A stretch of DNA of 6,243 nt from Bacteroidota bacterium. GTDB taxonomy: Bacteria; Bacteroidota; Bacteroidia; Bacteroidales; Prolixibacteraceae. A program made the position numbers and the translations under genes. This document shows, piece after piece, positions 1 through 5,769 of the stretch. The notes under the pieces are model-generated. The model searched no databases. It saw nothing but the letters and a program-made list of their open reading frames with translations, and had not been told where the DNA came from. Numbering within the stretch: the stretch's first letter is position 1; the number at the start of each line of letters is the position of its first letter. Location: assembly GCA_030691295.1 (NCBI GenBank), contig JAUYEQ010000228.1, forward strand, positions 1-6,243. Reading direction: 5' to 3'.

Positions 1-497
1 ATGGGGTTCCTGTCCTCTCAAAAAACTTTGACAGACCACTCGCCGATACGATGAATTTCAGTTTGCAAATTGATGAAACCGCGTTTTCGCAATCGCTGCC
101 AACCATTTTTTATGCCGGATTAAAATACCAGGTCAACCCAAAACTAAATATCGGGGCAGTTAACCGGTTTTCAAAAACCAAAGGTTTGAATTATAACAGC
201 TTTTCGCTGACAGCGCATTACGAAGCAACCCCAAAACTTTCAATAATCACAGGCTATTCAATTATTGGAAATTCATTCAGCAACATTCCGATTGCTATTC
301 TTTACAAACGGGATGGCGGCCAGACCTATTTAGGGACAGATAACGTACTTTCATTTCTGTTGAAAAGTTCCGAATTTTCAGGAATATCATTCGGTACGTG
401 CTTCTACCTTTTCAGAGGGAAAGTGAAATACAAAGATCCACTGGAATATTTGCCTTTCTTCAAACGAAAAAAGTCCAAACTGTTCAGTAAAACGTAG
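1..497 (+). CDS. DUF5723-like outer-membrane protein, C-terminal part (5'-truncated)
   Basis: The reading frame is open from base 3 at the left edge through the TAG at 495-497, so the true start lies outside the window. The ATG at 51 is only an internal methionine, because in-frame coding (GVPVLSKNFDRPLADT) precedes it. The visible 164 or so residues alternate hydrophobic and polar positions in short strands (FYAGLKYQV, LNIGAVNRF, FSLTAHYEA, LSIITGYSI, IAILYKRDG, TYLGTDNVL), as expected for an outer-membrane beta-barrel. The order of a YxAGxxY-type strand, a strand ending in YK, and a YLGTDNVLSFL segment close to the C-terminus resembles the Bacteroidota DUF5723 family; this assignment is from memory of the family. 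The protein ends in a basic tail (FFKRKKSKLFSKT) rather than the terminal aromatic typical of a BamA-recognised strand. Its function is unknown. It lies 154 bases upstream of rpoN on the same strand; co-transcription is uncertain. Confidence 0.65.
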   Translation, partial: GVPVLSKNFDRPLADTMNFSLQIDETAFSQSLPTIFYAGLKYQVNPKLNIGAVNRFSKTKGLNYNSFSLTAHYEATPKLSIITGYSIIGNSFSNIPIAILYKRDGGQTYLGTDNVLSFLLKSSEFSGISFGTCFYLFRGKVKYKDPLEYLPFFKRKKSKLFSKT

Positions 498-626
498 TTT
501 TGTTATCTGTAATTTCGGATTCGTCGGATGACTAAATCCTCGTTTCTGAACTTTTCGGAGTACACCGCCTTCACCGGCCTTTTCCTCTTTTTGGGATCAG
601 AAGTTACAAGGTTCAATTAAAAATCT

Positions 627-634
627 TATTTTTG
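627..634 (+). promoter_or_regulatory. Possible Bacteroidota -7 promoter element upstream of rpoN
   Basis: TATTTTTG fits the Bacteroidota sigma-ABfr -7 consensus TAnnTTTG and lies 17 bases before the rpoN start codon, which would leave a very short leader. No TTTG or TTG element is visible at the expected spacing about 20 bases upstream, and the region is AT-rich, so this may be chance. The following GGGGAAAG (634-641) is the only purine-rich stretch near the start and could also serve in ribosome binding. Confidence 0.2.
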
Positions 635-651
635 GGGAAAGTTGAATTAGA

Positions 652-2097
652 ATGGCAGACCAAAGACTCAGTTTACAACAAAGGTTATTACAAAAACTTT
701 CCCCGCAACAGATACAGGTTATCAAGTTGCTTGAAATTCCTGCGATTCAACTCGAACAGCGGATAAAAAGCGAATTGGAGGAAAATCCGATTCTGGAGAT
801 GACGGAAGAAAGCGAAGAGGACGAAAAATTCGATGAATCGGATGATTCTTCTTCTGACGATGAATTTTCGCTCGAAGATTACCTGAATGATGAAGATGTT
901 CCCAGCTACCGGTTATCGGCCAATAATTACTCCAAAGACGACAAACTGATTGATATGCCCTATTCTTCGGGCATCAGCTTCCACGATTCGCTCATAGAAC
1001 AGCTCGGACTTGCCAACCTGAATGAAGAGGAACAATTGATCGCAGAATACATTATCGGAAATATTGATGAGGATGGTTATTTACGCCGCGATTTACTTTC
1101 GATTTCCGATGACCTCGCTTTTCACCTTAACATGGAAGTGAAACTTGAAGATCTGGAACGCTACCTCAAACTCATTCAGGATTTTGACCCGCCGGGTATT
1201 GGGGCTCGCGACCTTCAGGAATGTTTGCTGTTGCAGATACTCCGGAAAAAAGGCAAAGATTCCACCAGTATGGCAGCAAAGATACTTCAGGAAACATTTG
1301 AAGAATTTACCAAAAAACATTACGACAAGATTATCCGGAAATTTGAAATTTCGGAAGCAGATCTCAAGGAAGCCATTGATGAAATCCTGAAACTGAATCC
1401 GAAACCCGGAAGTTCATACAGCAATCCGATGAGCAAATCGAACCAGGTTATTGTTCCTGATTTTTTGCTCGATAACCTCGAAGGCGAGCTCCATCTGAGC
1501 CTGAATCAGAAAAATGTTCCTGATTTGCACCTGAACGGCACCTATCTCGATCTGATGAAAACCTATTCGGTGAACAAGAACGCAGCTTCGAAAGAACAGA
1601 AAGATGCCATGCTGTTCATGAAACAAAAGCTCGACTCGGCCAAGTGGTTTATTGATGCGATCAAACAACGACATCAAACTTTGGAGGTTACCATGACCGA
1701 GATCGTTAAATTCCAGAAAGAATTTTTTCAGGATGGAGACGAAACCAAGTTACGTCCAATGATCCTGAAAGACATTGCAGATATAACCGGGCTGGACATT
1801 TCAACCATTTCGCGCGTTTCGAACAGCAAATACATTCAAACACATTTTGGAATTTACCCACTTAAATATTTCTTTTCTGAAGGAATGCAAAAGGATACCG
1901 GCGAAGAAGTTTCGACCCGCGAAATCAAGAAAATTCTGGAAGAATGTATTGACAATGAGGATAAACGCCATCCGGTAACAGATGAAAAACTGGCGCTTAT
2001 ACTGAAAGAAAAATCGTACGTTGTTGCAAGGCGGACGGTTGCCAAATACCGTGAACAGCTGGGAATTCCGGTTGCCCGAATGAGAAAAGAACTTTAG
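652..2097 (+). CDS. rpoN: RNA polymerase sigma-54 factor (RpoN)
   Basis: This is the alternative sigma factor that binds core RNA polymerase, recognises -24/-12 promoters and needs ATP-dependent AAA+ enhancer-binding proteins to open DNA. At 481 residues it is full length for the family. Region I is at residues 4-49 and glutamine/leucine-rich (LSLQQRLLQKLSPQQIQVIK through ELEENPILE); this segment normally contacts the activator and inhibits isomerisation. Residues 52-82 are a strongly acidic region II linker (runs of E, D and S). The core-binding region III follows. A helix-turn-helix at about 372-391 (LKDIADITGLDISTISRVSN) reads the -12 element. The RpoN box ARRTVAKYRE is at 459-468 and is canonical; it reads the -24 element. 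The start ATG gives MADQRLSLQQ, matching homologues at the N-terminus. The membrane-protein gene downstream is on the same strand, 150 bases away across a repeat-filled spacer. No enhancer-binding protein gene lies in the window. Confidence 0.97.
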   Translation: MADQRLSLQQRLLQKLSPQQIQVIKLLEIPAIQLEQRIKSELEENPILEMTEESEEDEKFDESDDSSSDDEFSLEDYLNDEDVPSYRLSANNYSKDDKLIDMPYSSGISFHDSLIEQLGLANLNEEEQLIAEYIIGNIDEDGYLRRDLLSISDDLAFHLNMEVKLEDLERYLKLIQDFDPPGIGARDLQECLLLQILRKKGKDSTSMAAKILQETFEEFTKKHYDKIIRKFEISEADLKEAIDEILKLNPKPGSSYSNPMSKSNQVIVPDFLLDNLEGELHLSLNQKNVPDLHLNGTYLDLMKTYSVNKNAASKEQKDAMLFMKQKLDSAKWFIDAIKQRHQTLEVTMTEIVKFQKEFFQDGDETKLRPMILKDIADITGLDISTISRVSNSKYIQTHFGIYPLKYFFSEGMQKDTGEEVSTREIKKILEECIDNEDKRHPVTDEKLALILKEKSYVVARRTVAKYREQLGIPVARMRKEL

Positions 2098-2138
2098 ATT
2101 AACGATTAACGAAGGAAGATTAACGATTAACGAAGGAA
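2097..2138 (+). repeat. Heptamer-period tandem repeat after rpoN
   Basis: Two perfect copies of a 21-base unit lie at 2097-2117 and 2118-2138. Each unit is three heptamers: GATTAAC twice, then GAAGGAA, so the whole 42-base array keeps a 7-base period. It starts at the last base of the rpoN stop codon. Inverted copies of GATTAAC lie about 80 bases downstream at 2219-2239. The array is noncoding. Such short AT-rich repeats are often found between genes in this phylum, and no function can be assigned. Confidence 0.9.
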
Positions 2139-2153
2139 ATCAGCCAAATCCTC

Positions 2154-2219
2154 CAATCGAAAATCGAATTATGAATTCATCAAATGACCAAGTGAAACAA
2201 ATCTCTCAATCAAAAATCG
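2154..2219 (+). repeat. Direct near-repeat CAATCRAAAATCG
   Basis: CAATCGAAAATCG (2154-2166) recurs as CAATCAAAAATCG (2207-2219), 12 of 13 bases matching, with the second copy running into the inverted heptamers. Between them is a perfect 10-base palindrome, ATGAATTCAT (2171-2180). Together with the heptamer arrays, most of the 150-base spacer between rpoN and the membrane-protein gene is low-complexity repeat DNA. Confidence 0.6.
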
Positions 2220-2239
2220 TTAATCGTTGATCGTTAATC
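2219..2239 (-). repeat. Inverted heptamer copies upstream of the PAP2-like gene
   Basis: On the plus strand these are three heptamers, GTTAATC (2219-2225), GTTGATC (2226-2232) and GTTAATC (2233-2239). They are the reverse complement of the GATTAAC units at 2097-2138, with one base changed in the middle copy. Bases 2224-2239 could pair with 2118-2133 (or 2097-2112) over 16 positions, with one G-U wobble, enclosing about 90 bases. The element ends 8 bases before the ATG at 2248, so a stem would sit against the ribosome-binding region of that gene. Confidence 0.85.
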
Positions 2240-2247
2240 AGGAAAAA

Positions 2248-2865
2248 ATGTCAAATAAGATATTAACCACTTCAGCCCGTGTAACTTCCATCATCTTTCA
2301 CCCGTTGCTGATACCAACACTGGGATTCGTACTGCTTTTAAATTCCAATTTTTACTTTGCACTTTTGCCCTGGAGCGTGAAGAAATTTATGCTGTTAACC
2401 GTGTTTCTTTCAACTTGTATCCTGCCGGCGCTGAGCATACTCATTCTTTCGATGAGTCCAAAATTCGATCTGAACATGGAAAAAAGTACCGACCGGATTT
2501 TGCCGCTATTGCTTAGTTCAGTGTTTTATTACCTCGGATACCTGGTTCTTGCACGGGTGCAGGTTTATCCAATTTACAACCTATTCCTGATTGCCGCCAT
2601 TTTGGTTCAGATTTCACTGATAGTCGTTTCCCTGAAATGGAAAATAAGCGCTCATTCCGCAGCAATTGGCGGTTTGATTGGCGGAGTCAGTGCCTTGTCG
2701 TTCAGGCTTCAGGAAAATCCAGTGCTGATTTTATCTGTACTTATCCTCGTTGCCGGATTGGTTGCCACCTCGCGCCTGATCCTTTTAAAACACACCAATT
2801 CACAGGTTTACGCCGGATTTACGCTTGGGTTCCTGATCATTGCACTTGTCATCGCGTTTATTTGA
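2248..2865 (+). CDS. Multi-pass membrane protein with degenerate PAP2 phosphatase motifs
   Basis: A 205-residue, very hydrophobic protein with about six or seven membrane segments, roughly at residues 13-31, 47-68, 86-104, 109-129, 137-153, 159-175 and 187-205. I chose the ATG at 2248 because AGGA lies just upstream at 2240-2243; a TTG at 2227 would add seven residues encoded by repeat DNA and is unlikely. PAP2/type-2 phosphatidic acid phosphatases carry KX6RP, PSGH and SRX5HX3D. Here I see possible relics: K79..R83 (EKSTDRILP), ISAH at 133-136, and S175-R176-x5-H182-x3-Q186. The last matches exactly in spacing, but glutamine replaces the catalytic-triad aspartate. The protein may therefore be a PAP2-fold lipid phosphatase relative that has lost or altered activity, or an unrelated membrane protein. 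From memory, a small PAP2-like membrane protein beside rpoN also occurs in other Bacteroidota. It would act in the inner membrane. Confidence 0.75.
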   Translation: MSNKILTTSARVTSIIFHPLLIPTLGFVLLLNSNFYFALLPWSVKKFMLLTVFLSTCILPALSILILSMSPKFDLNMEKSTDRILPLLLSSVFYYLGYLVLARVQVYPIYNLFLIAAILVQISLIVVSLKWKISAHSAAIGGLIGGVSALSFRLQENPVLILSVLILVAGLVATSRLILLKHTNSQVYAGFTLGFLIIALVIAFI

Positions 2866-2874
2866 GTTAAATCT

Positions 2875-2934
2875 GCCTTCGACAAGTTTCGCGCTCAGGC
2901 GACGGCCTTCGATCAGCTTCGCGCTCAGGCAGCG
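2875..2934. repeat. Imperfect 30-base tandem duplication between convergent genes
   Basis: Unit 1 (2875-2904) and unit 2 (2905-2934) match at 25 of 30 positions. Both begin GCCTTCGA and share TTCGCGCTCAGGC. Within each unit GCCT at the left and AGGC at the right are complementary, so each could close a weak, imperfect hairpin. The pair occupies most of the 94-base gap between the stop codon of the PAP2-like gene (2865) and that of the M3 peptidase gene (2960). It resembles short TTCGACAAG...CTCAG intergenic repeats seen in many genomes; that resemblance is from memory. A role in ending convergent transcripts is possible but not shown, as there is no good T-tract. Confidence 0.85.
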
Positions 2935-2959
2935 GCGTTATTGACTCGGAATCAACTTT

Positions 2960-5071
2960 TCACGCCAATCCGTTTCGTTTCAGCAATGCCGCTACAGTTG
3001 GTTCCTGTCCTCGAAAAGCCTTGTATAAAATCATCGGATGTTCGCTTCCACCTTTCTCTAAAATGTTTATCCTGAACGAGTCTGCTGTTTCGCGATCGAA
3101 GATGCCTTTTTCTTTGAAAACAGAAAAAGCGTCTGCATCCAAGACTTCGGCCCATTTGTAACTGTAATAACCGGCATCGTATCCGCCGGAGAAAATGTGA
3201 GAAAACGAGGTGCTTTGCAGGCTTCCTTCAACAGGTTTAAACAGATCGGTTGAGGCAATTGCCTGCATCTCGAATGCTTTTAAATCGCCGTTTAAAGGCT
3301 CTGCACTGTTGTGATAAGCCATATCGAGTATCGCGAAACCCAATTGCCGTTCCATCATGTAGGCTGCCTGAAAGTTTTGTGCTTTCTGTATTTTCTGAAT
3401 GAGTTCTTCCGGCATCGTTTCACCGGTTTCGAAATGAACGGCAAACTGATCGAGCCACTCTTTTTCGTAGACCCAGTTTTCGTGTATCTGCGAGGGCAGC
3501 TCAACAAAGTCCCAATACACATTGGTTCCTGAAGTTCCGGGGAACTGGCATTGCGATAACATGCCGTGCAATCCGTGTCCAAACTCATGCAAAAAGGTGG
3601 TCACTTCGTCGAAAGTAAGCAACGAAGGCGCATTTTTGGTTGGTTTCGAGAAATTGGTTACCAGCGAAACATGCGGCCTGATTTGATTTCCGTTGACATT
3701 TGATTGCGAGCGATAATCAGTCATCCAGGCACCCGAACGTTTCCCTTCGCGTGGGAAAAAATCGAGATACAACACCGCCACAAACCGCTCATTTTCGTCG
3801 AGCACTTCGTAAGCAGTTACTTCCGGATGGTAAACTTCTATGTCTTTATTCTCCTTTAAATGAAGTCCGTAAAGACGTTTTGCCAGCGAAAAAACTCCGT
3901 CAATCACTTTTTCAAGCTGAAAATAGGGTTTCACCTCTTCGTCGGTAAAATCATATTTTTCCAACTTTAGTTTCTCCGAATAATATGCCCAATCCCATCG
4001 CTGGATGGTTCCATCAAAACCGGTTTTCCCGGCGTATTCCTGAACTTCGGCAAATTCTTTTAATGCAAAAGGTTTTGATTCCAGATGAAGTTCTTCCAAA
4101 AAGCGGATGACTTTTTCAGGCGTTTCTGCCATTCGTTCCTGAAGTTTGTATTCGGCATGTGTTTTAAAACCAAGTAGCTTGGCCTTTTCAAGCCTCAGTT
4201 CAACGAGGCGTTTGATGGCTGCATTGTTGTCAAATTCATTTCCGTGATTTCCCCTTGAACTCGAAGCACGAAAAACTTTCTCGCGTAATTCGCGGTTGTC
4301 GGCATATTTCAGGAAAGGAACGTAACTCGGGTATTGTAGATTAAACAGCCAACCTTCTTTGTCCTTGGATTTAGCCGTTTGGGCAGCCATTTCTACGATC
4401 GATTCCGGAAGTCCGCCCAGATCTTTTTCATCAGTAATTAGCAATTCATACGCATTGGTTTCGGCCAGCACATTTTGCTGAAAGGTGAGTCCCAATTGCG
4501 ACAATTCTTTGGTGATGCCGCGGTATTTTTCTTTGTCTGTTTCATTCAGGTTGGCGCCGCTGCGCACAAACCTGCGATAGGTCTTTTCGAGCAAGGTCGT
4601 TTCTTCGGCATTTAAAAGCAGACTTTCGCGTTGATCGTAAACCGCCATTATCCGGGCGAAAAGTTGCTCATTCAGTGTAATATCGTTCCCGAAATCTGAA
4701 AGCTTTGGGGCGACTTCCTGGGCAATATTCTGCATTTCGTCGCAGGTTTCAGCCGAATTCAGGTTAAAGAAAATGCCTTTGATGCGTTCCAGCCTTTCTC
4801 CGGCCAGATCGAGTGCCACGATGGTATTGGCAAAATCCGGTTTCTCCGGAAGGTCAATAATTTTCTGAACTTCCTGCTTCGCTTCTTCGATGGCTGAATC
4901 AAATGCCGGAAGGTAGTGTTCTATTTTAACCGAGCCGAACGGCGCTGTTTGGTGAATTCCCTGAAATGGTTTTAACAAAGGGTTAGCCTCCTCCTGCCCC
5001 CCGAAGTTTCGGGGCAAGCTCTCCACAGGAGGGGAGAAAGAATTGGTATGCGGAGTTTTTTCGTTTAACAT
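2960..5071 (-). CDS. M3 family zinc metallopeptidase (oligopeptidase A / Dcp type)
   Basis: A 703-residue M3 (thimet oligopeptidase family) peptidase, close to the roughly 680 residues usual for oligopeptidase A and dipeptidyl carboxypeptidase. It hydrolyses short peptides. The zinc site is complete: H495-E496-F497-G498-H499 (HExxH, with E496 as general base) and third ligand E524 in FVELPSQ, 25 residues after H499. The substrate-binding tyrosine segment GGYDAGYYSYKW is at about 629-640. The N-terminal half is the helical lid domain (IEHYLPAF and FFNLNSAET are typical). There is no signal peptide or lipobox, so it is likely cytoplasmic. I cannot decide between endo-oligopeptidase and carboxydipeptidase activity. 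Residues 12-29 are encoded by a GC-rich palindrome, so the family-like sequence starts only at NPLLKPF (30-36) and the first 29 residues are an unusual extension. The ATG at 5071 is the best start visible. The flavin reductase gene ends 41 bases upstream on the same strand, suggesting an operon. Confidence 0.95.
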   Translation of the reverse strand: MLNEKTPHTNSFSPPVESLPRNFGGQEEANPLLKPFQGIHQTAPFGSVKIEHYLPAFDSAIEEAKQEVQKIIDLPEKPDFANTIVALDLAGERLERIKGIFFNLNSAETCDEMQNIAQEVAPKLSDFGNDITLNEQLFARIMAVYDQRESLLLNAEETTLLEKTYRRFVRSGANLNETDKEKYRGITKELSQLGLTFQQNVLAETNAYELLITDEKDLGGLPESIVEMAAQTAKSKDKEGWLFNLQYPSYVPFLKYADNRELREKVFRASSSRGNHGNEFDNNAAIKRLVELRLEKAKLLGFKTHAEYKLQERMAETPEKVIRFLEELHLESKPFALKEFAEVQEYAGKTGFDGTIQRWDWAYYSEKLKLEKYDFTDEEVKPYFQLEKVIDGVFSLAKRLYGLHLKENKDIEVYHPEVTAYEVLDENERFVAVLYLDFFPREGKRSGAWMTDYRSQSNVNGNQIRPHVSLVTNFSKPTKNAPSLLTFDEVTTFLHEFGHGLHGMLSQCQFPGTSGTNVYWDFVELPSQIHENWVYEKEWLDQFAVHFETGETMPEELIQKIQKAQNFQAAYMMERQLGFAILDMAYHNSAEPLNGDLKAFEMQAIASTDLFKPVEGSLQSTSFSHIFSGGYDAGYYSYKWAEVLDADAFSVFKEKGIFDRETADSFRINILEKGGSEHPMILYKAFRGQEPTVAALLKRNGLA
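4987..5036. repeat. Nested GC-rich palindromic element inside the M3 peptidase 5' end
   Basis: The inner hairpin is perfect: CCCCGAA (4999-5005), GT, TTCGGGG (5008-5014). An outer stem pairs 4988-4996 with 5026-5034 over nine positions, one of them G-T. On the minus strand the element is read in frame as residues 12-29 of the peptidase (SPPVESLPRNFGGQEEA), a stretch not expected in M3 enzymes. In the mRNA it would form a stable structure beginning about 35 bases after the start codon. The pattern suggests a mobile or formerly mobile miniature palindromic repeat; no target-site duplication is evident. Confidence 0.85.
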
Positions 5072-5112
5072 TTGGTTGTTTTCAGTGAATTAAATAAGGT
5101 TAATTTTTTTTT

Positions 5113-5760
5113 TCAGACACCTTTCCTTTTTTGATGCCTTGATGTTGAGGCTATCTTTTTTAAGCCCTCCCCCTGTGGGGAGGGTTTGGGAGGGGCTTTC
5201 TTCTCAACCGACCAGCCAAATTTGCCAATCGGGTCGCCCATTTTGAAATAATGTCCATGGGAATAGATCAGCGGATTCGATTTTTTCAGGCTGAACGCAC
5301 CGGTCTCCGGGTCGATGTAACGATCGTCGGCAATCACGTTTACCACTTCAGAAATAAACATGTGATGAACGCCCAGCTCGATGATTTGCTTCACCTTGCA
5401 CTCGATACTGACAGGCGCTTCGGCCAAAATCGGCGCTTTCACAATGGTTGCAGGTGCCGGAGTCAGACCCATTTCTTGCCATTTGTTGTATTTTCTGCCC
5501 GAGCGGCAACCACACCAATCAGTTGCACGGGCCAGTTCTTCGGTGGTCAGATTGATCACATATTCGCCGGTCCGTTTAATTATTTCGTAGGAATGTCGAC
5601 CTGGCCGAACCGAAATATAGCACATCGGCGGATCGCTGCTGATGGTGCCCGTCCAGGCAATGGTAATCAGGTTGTATTCTTCGGGTGTTTCGCCACAGGT
5701 AACCAATACCGCCGGAAGCGGATAAATCATGGTTCCGGGTTTCCAATTTACTTTTGCCAT
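5113..5760 (-). CDS. Flavin reductase family protein (FMN-binding split barrel)
   Basis: A 215-residue protein of the flavin-reductase-like FMN-binding split-barrel family, which binds FMN and commonly reduces flavin with NAD(P)H. Family-typical segments are TIAWTGTISSDPPMCYISVRPGRHSYEII (33-61, the FMN phosphate and isoalloxazine-binding part), GEYVINL (65-71), ATDWCGCRSGR (79-89) and the C-terminal LIYSHGHYFKMGDPIGKFGWSVEKK. Homologues usually end about there, near residue 188. The last 27 residues (189-215) start with APPKPSPQGEG from a GC-rich palindromic repeat and finish with a basic tail from low-complexity DNA, so the original stop was probably lost by insertion. The start ATG at 5760 follows the upstream stop codon after nine bases, AGCAAAAAA on the coding strand, indicating co-transcription with the outer-membrane protein gene. 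The physiological substrate is unknown; no partner oxygenase is present. Confidence 0.93.
   Translation of the reverse strand: MAKVNWKPGTMIYPLPAVLVTCGETPEEYNLITIAWTGTISSDPPMCYISVRPGRHSYEIIKRTGEYVINLTTEELARATDWCGCRSGRKYNKWQEMGLTPAPATIVKAPILAEAPVSIECKVKQIIELGVHHMFISEVVNVIADDRYIDPETGAFSLKKSNPLIYSHGHYFKMGDPIGKFGWSVEKKAPPKPSPQGEGLKKIASTSRHQKRKGV
5133..5161 (+). terminator. Terminator-like hairpin with T-tract, plus-strand orientation
   Basis: GATGCCT (5133-5139), an 8-base loop, then AGGC (5148-5151), a bulged T and ATC (5153-5155), followed by six T (5156-5161). Six T also precede the stem (5127-5132). The shape fits a rho-independent terminator for plus-strand transcription, yet the nearest plus-strand gene ends at 2865, and this lies inside the minus-strand flavin reductase gene. 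Read on the minus strand the flanks are A-tracts, so it would not terminate that transcript. It may be a relic carried in with the adjacent palindromic repeat. Confidence 0.35.
5162..5198. repeat. GC-rich palindromic element inside the flavin reductase 3' end
   Basis: CCCTCCCC (5165-5172) and GGGGAGGG (5177-5184) form a perfect 8-base-pair stem around CTGT. Alternatively AAGCCC-TCCC (5162-5171) pairs with the right end GGGAGGGGCTT (5188-5198) with one bulge, so the element has two competing folds. It is translated in frame on the minus strand as about residues 188-200 of the flavin reductase (APPKPSPQGEGLK). The core CTCCCCACAGG (minus strand) resembles CTCTCCACAGG of the element at 4987-5036 (plus strand), so the two may be related and lie in opposite orientation. 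Confidence 0.85.
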
Positions 5761-5769
5761 TTTTTTGCT

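Noticed and set aside
498..651. A terminator or small RNA in the gap before rpoN.
   Set aside because: Only a 5-bp GGATT/AATCC pairing (517-521 with 535-539) with no T-tract, and pyrimidine-rich runs near 581-592, were found. Nothing supports a feature beyond the weak -7-like box.
2171..2230. A 19-codon reading frame (MNSSNDQVKQISQSKIVNR) ending 17 bases before the PAP2-like gene, as a possible leader peptide.
   Set aside because: There is no ribosome-binding sequence, its 3' half is repeat DNA, and there is no attenuator-like run of one amino acid. It is most likely chance.
2227..2247. An upstream TTG start at 2227 for the membrane-protein gene.
   Set aside because: The extra seven residues are encoded by the heptamer repeat, and the ATG at 2248 has AGGA just upstream.
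2941..2960. TTGACTCGGAATCAA followed by CTTTT as a terminator between the convergent genes.
   Set aside because: Only four outer base pairs form before a mismatch and the T-run is short, so the hairpin is too weak to call.
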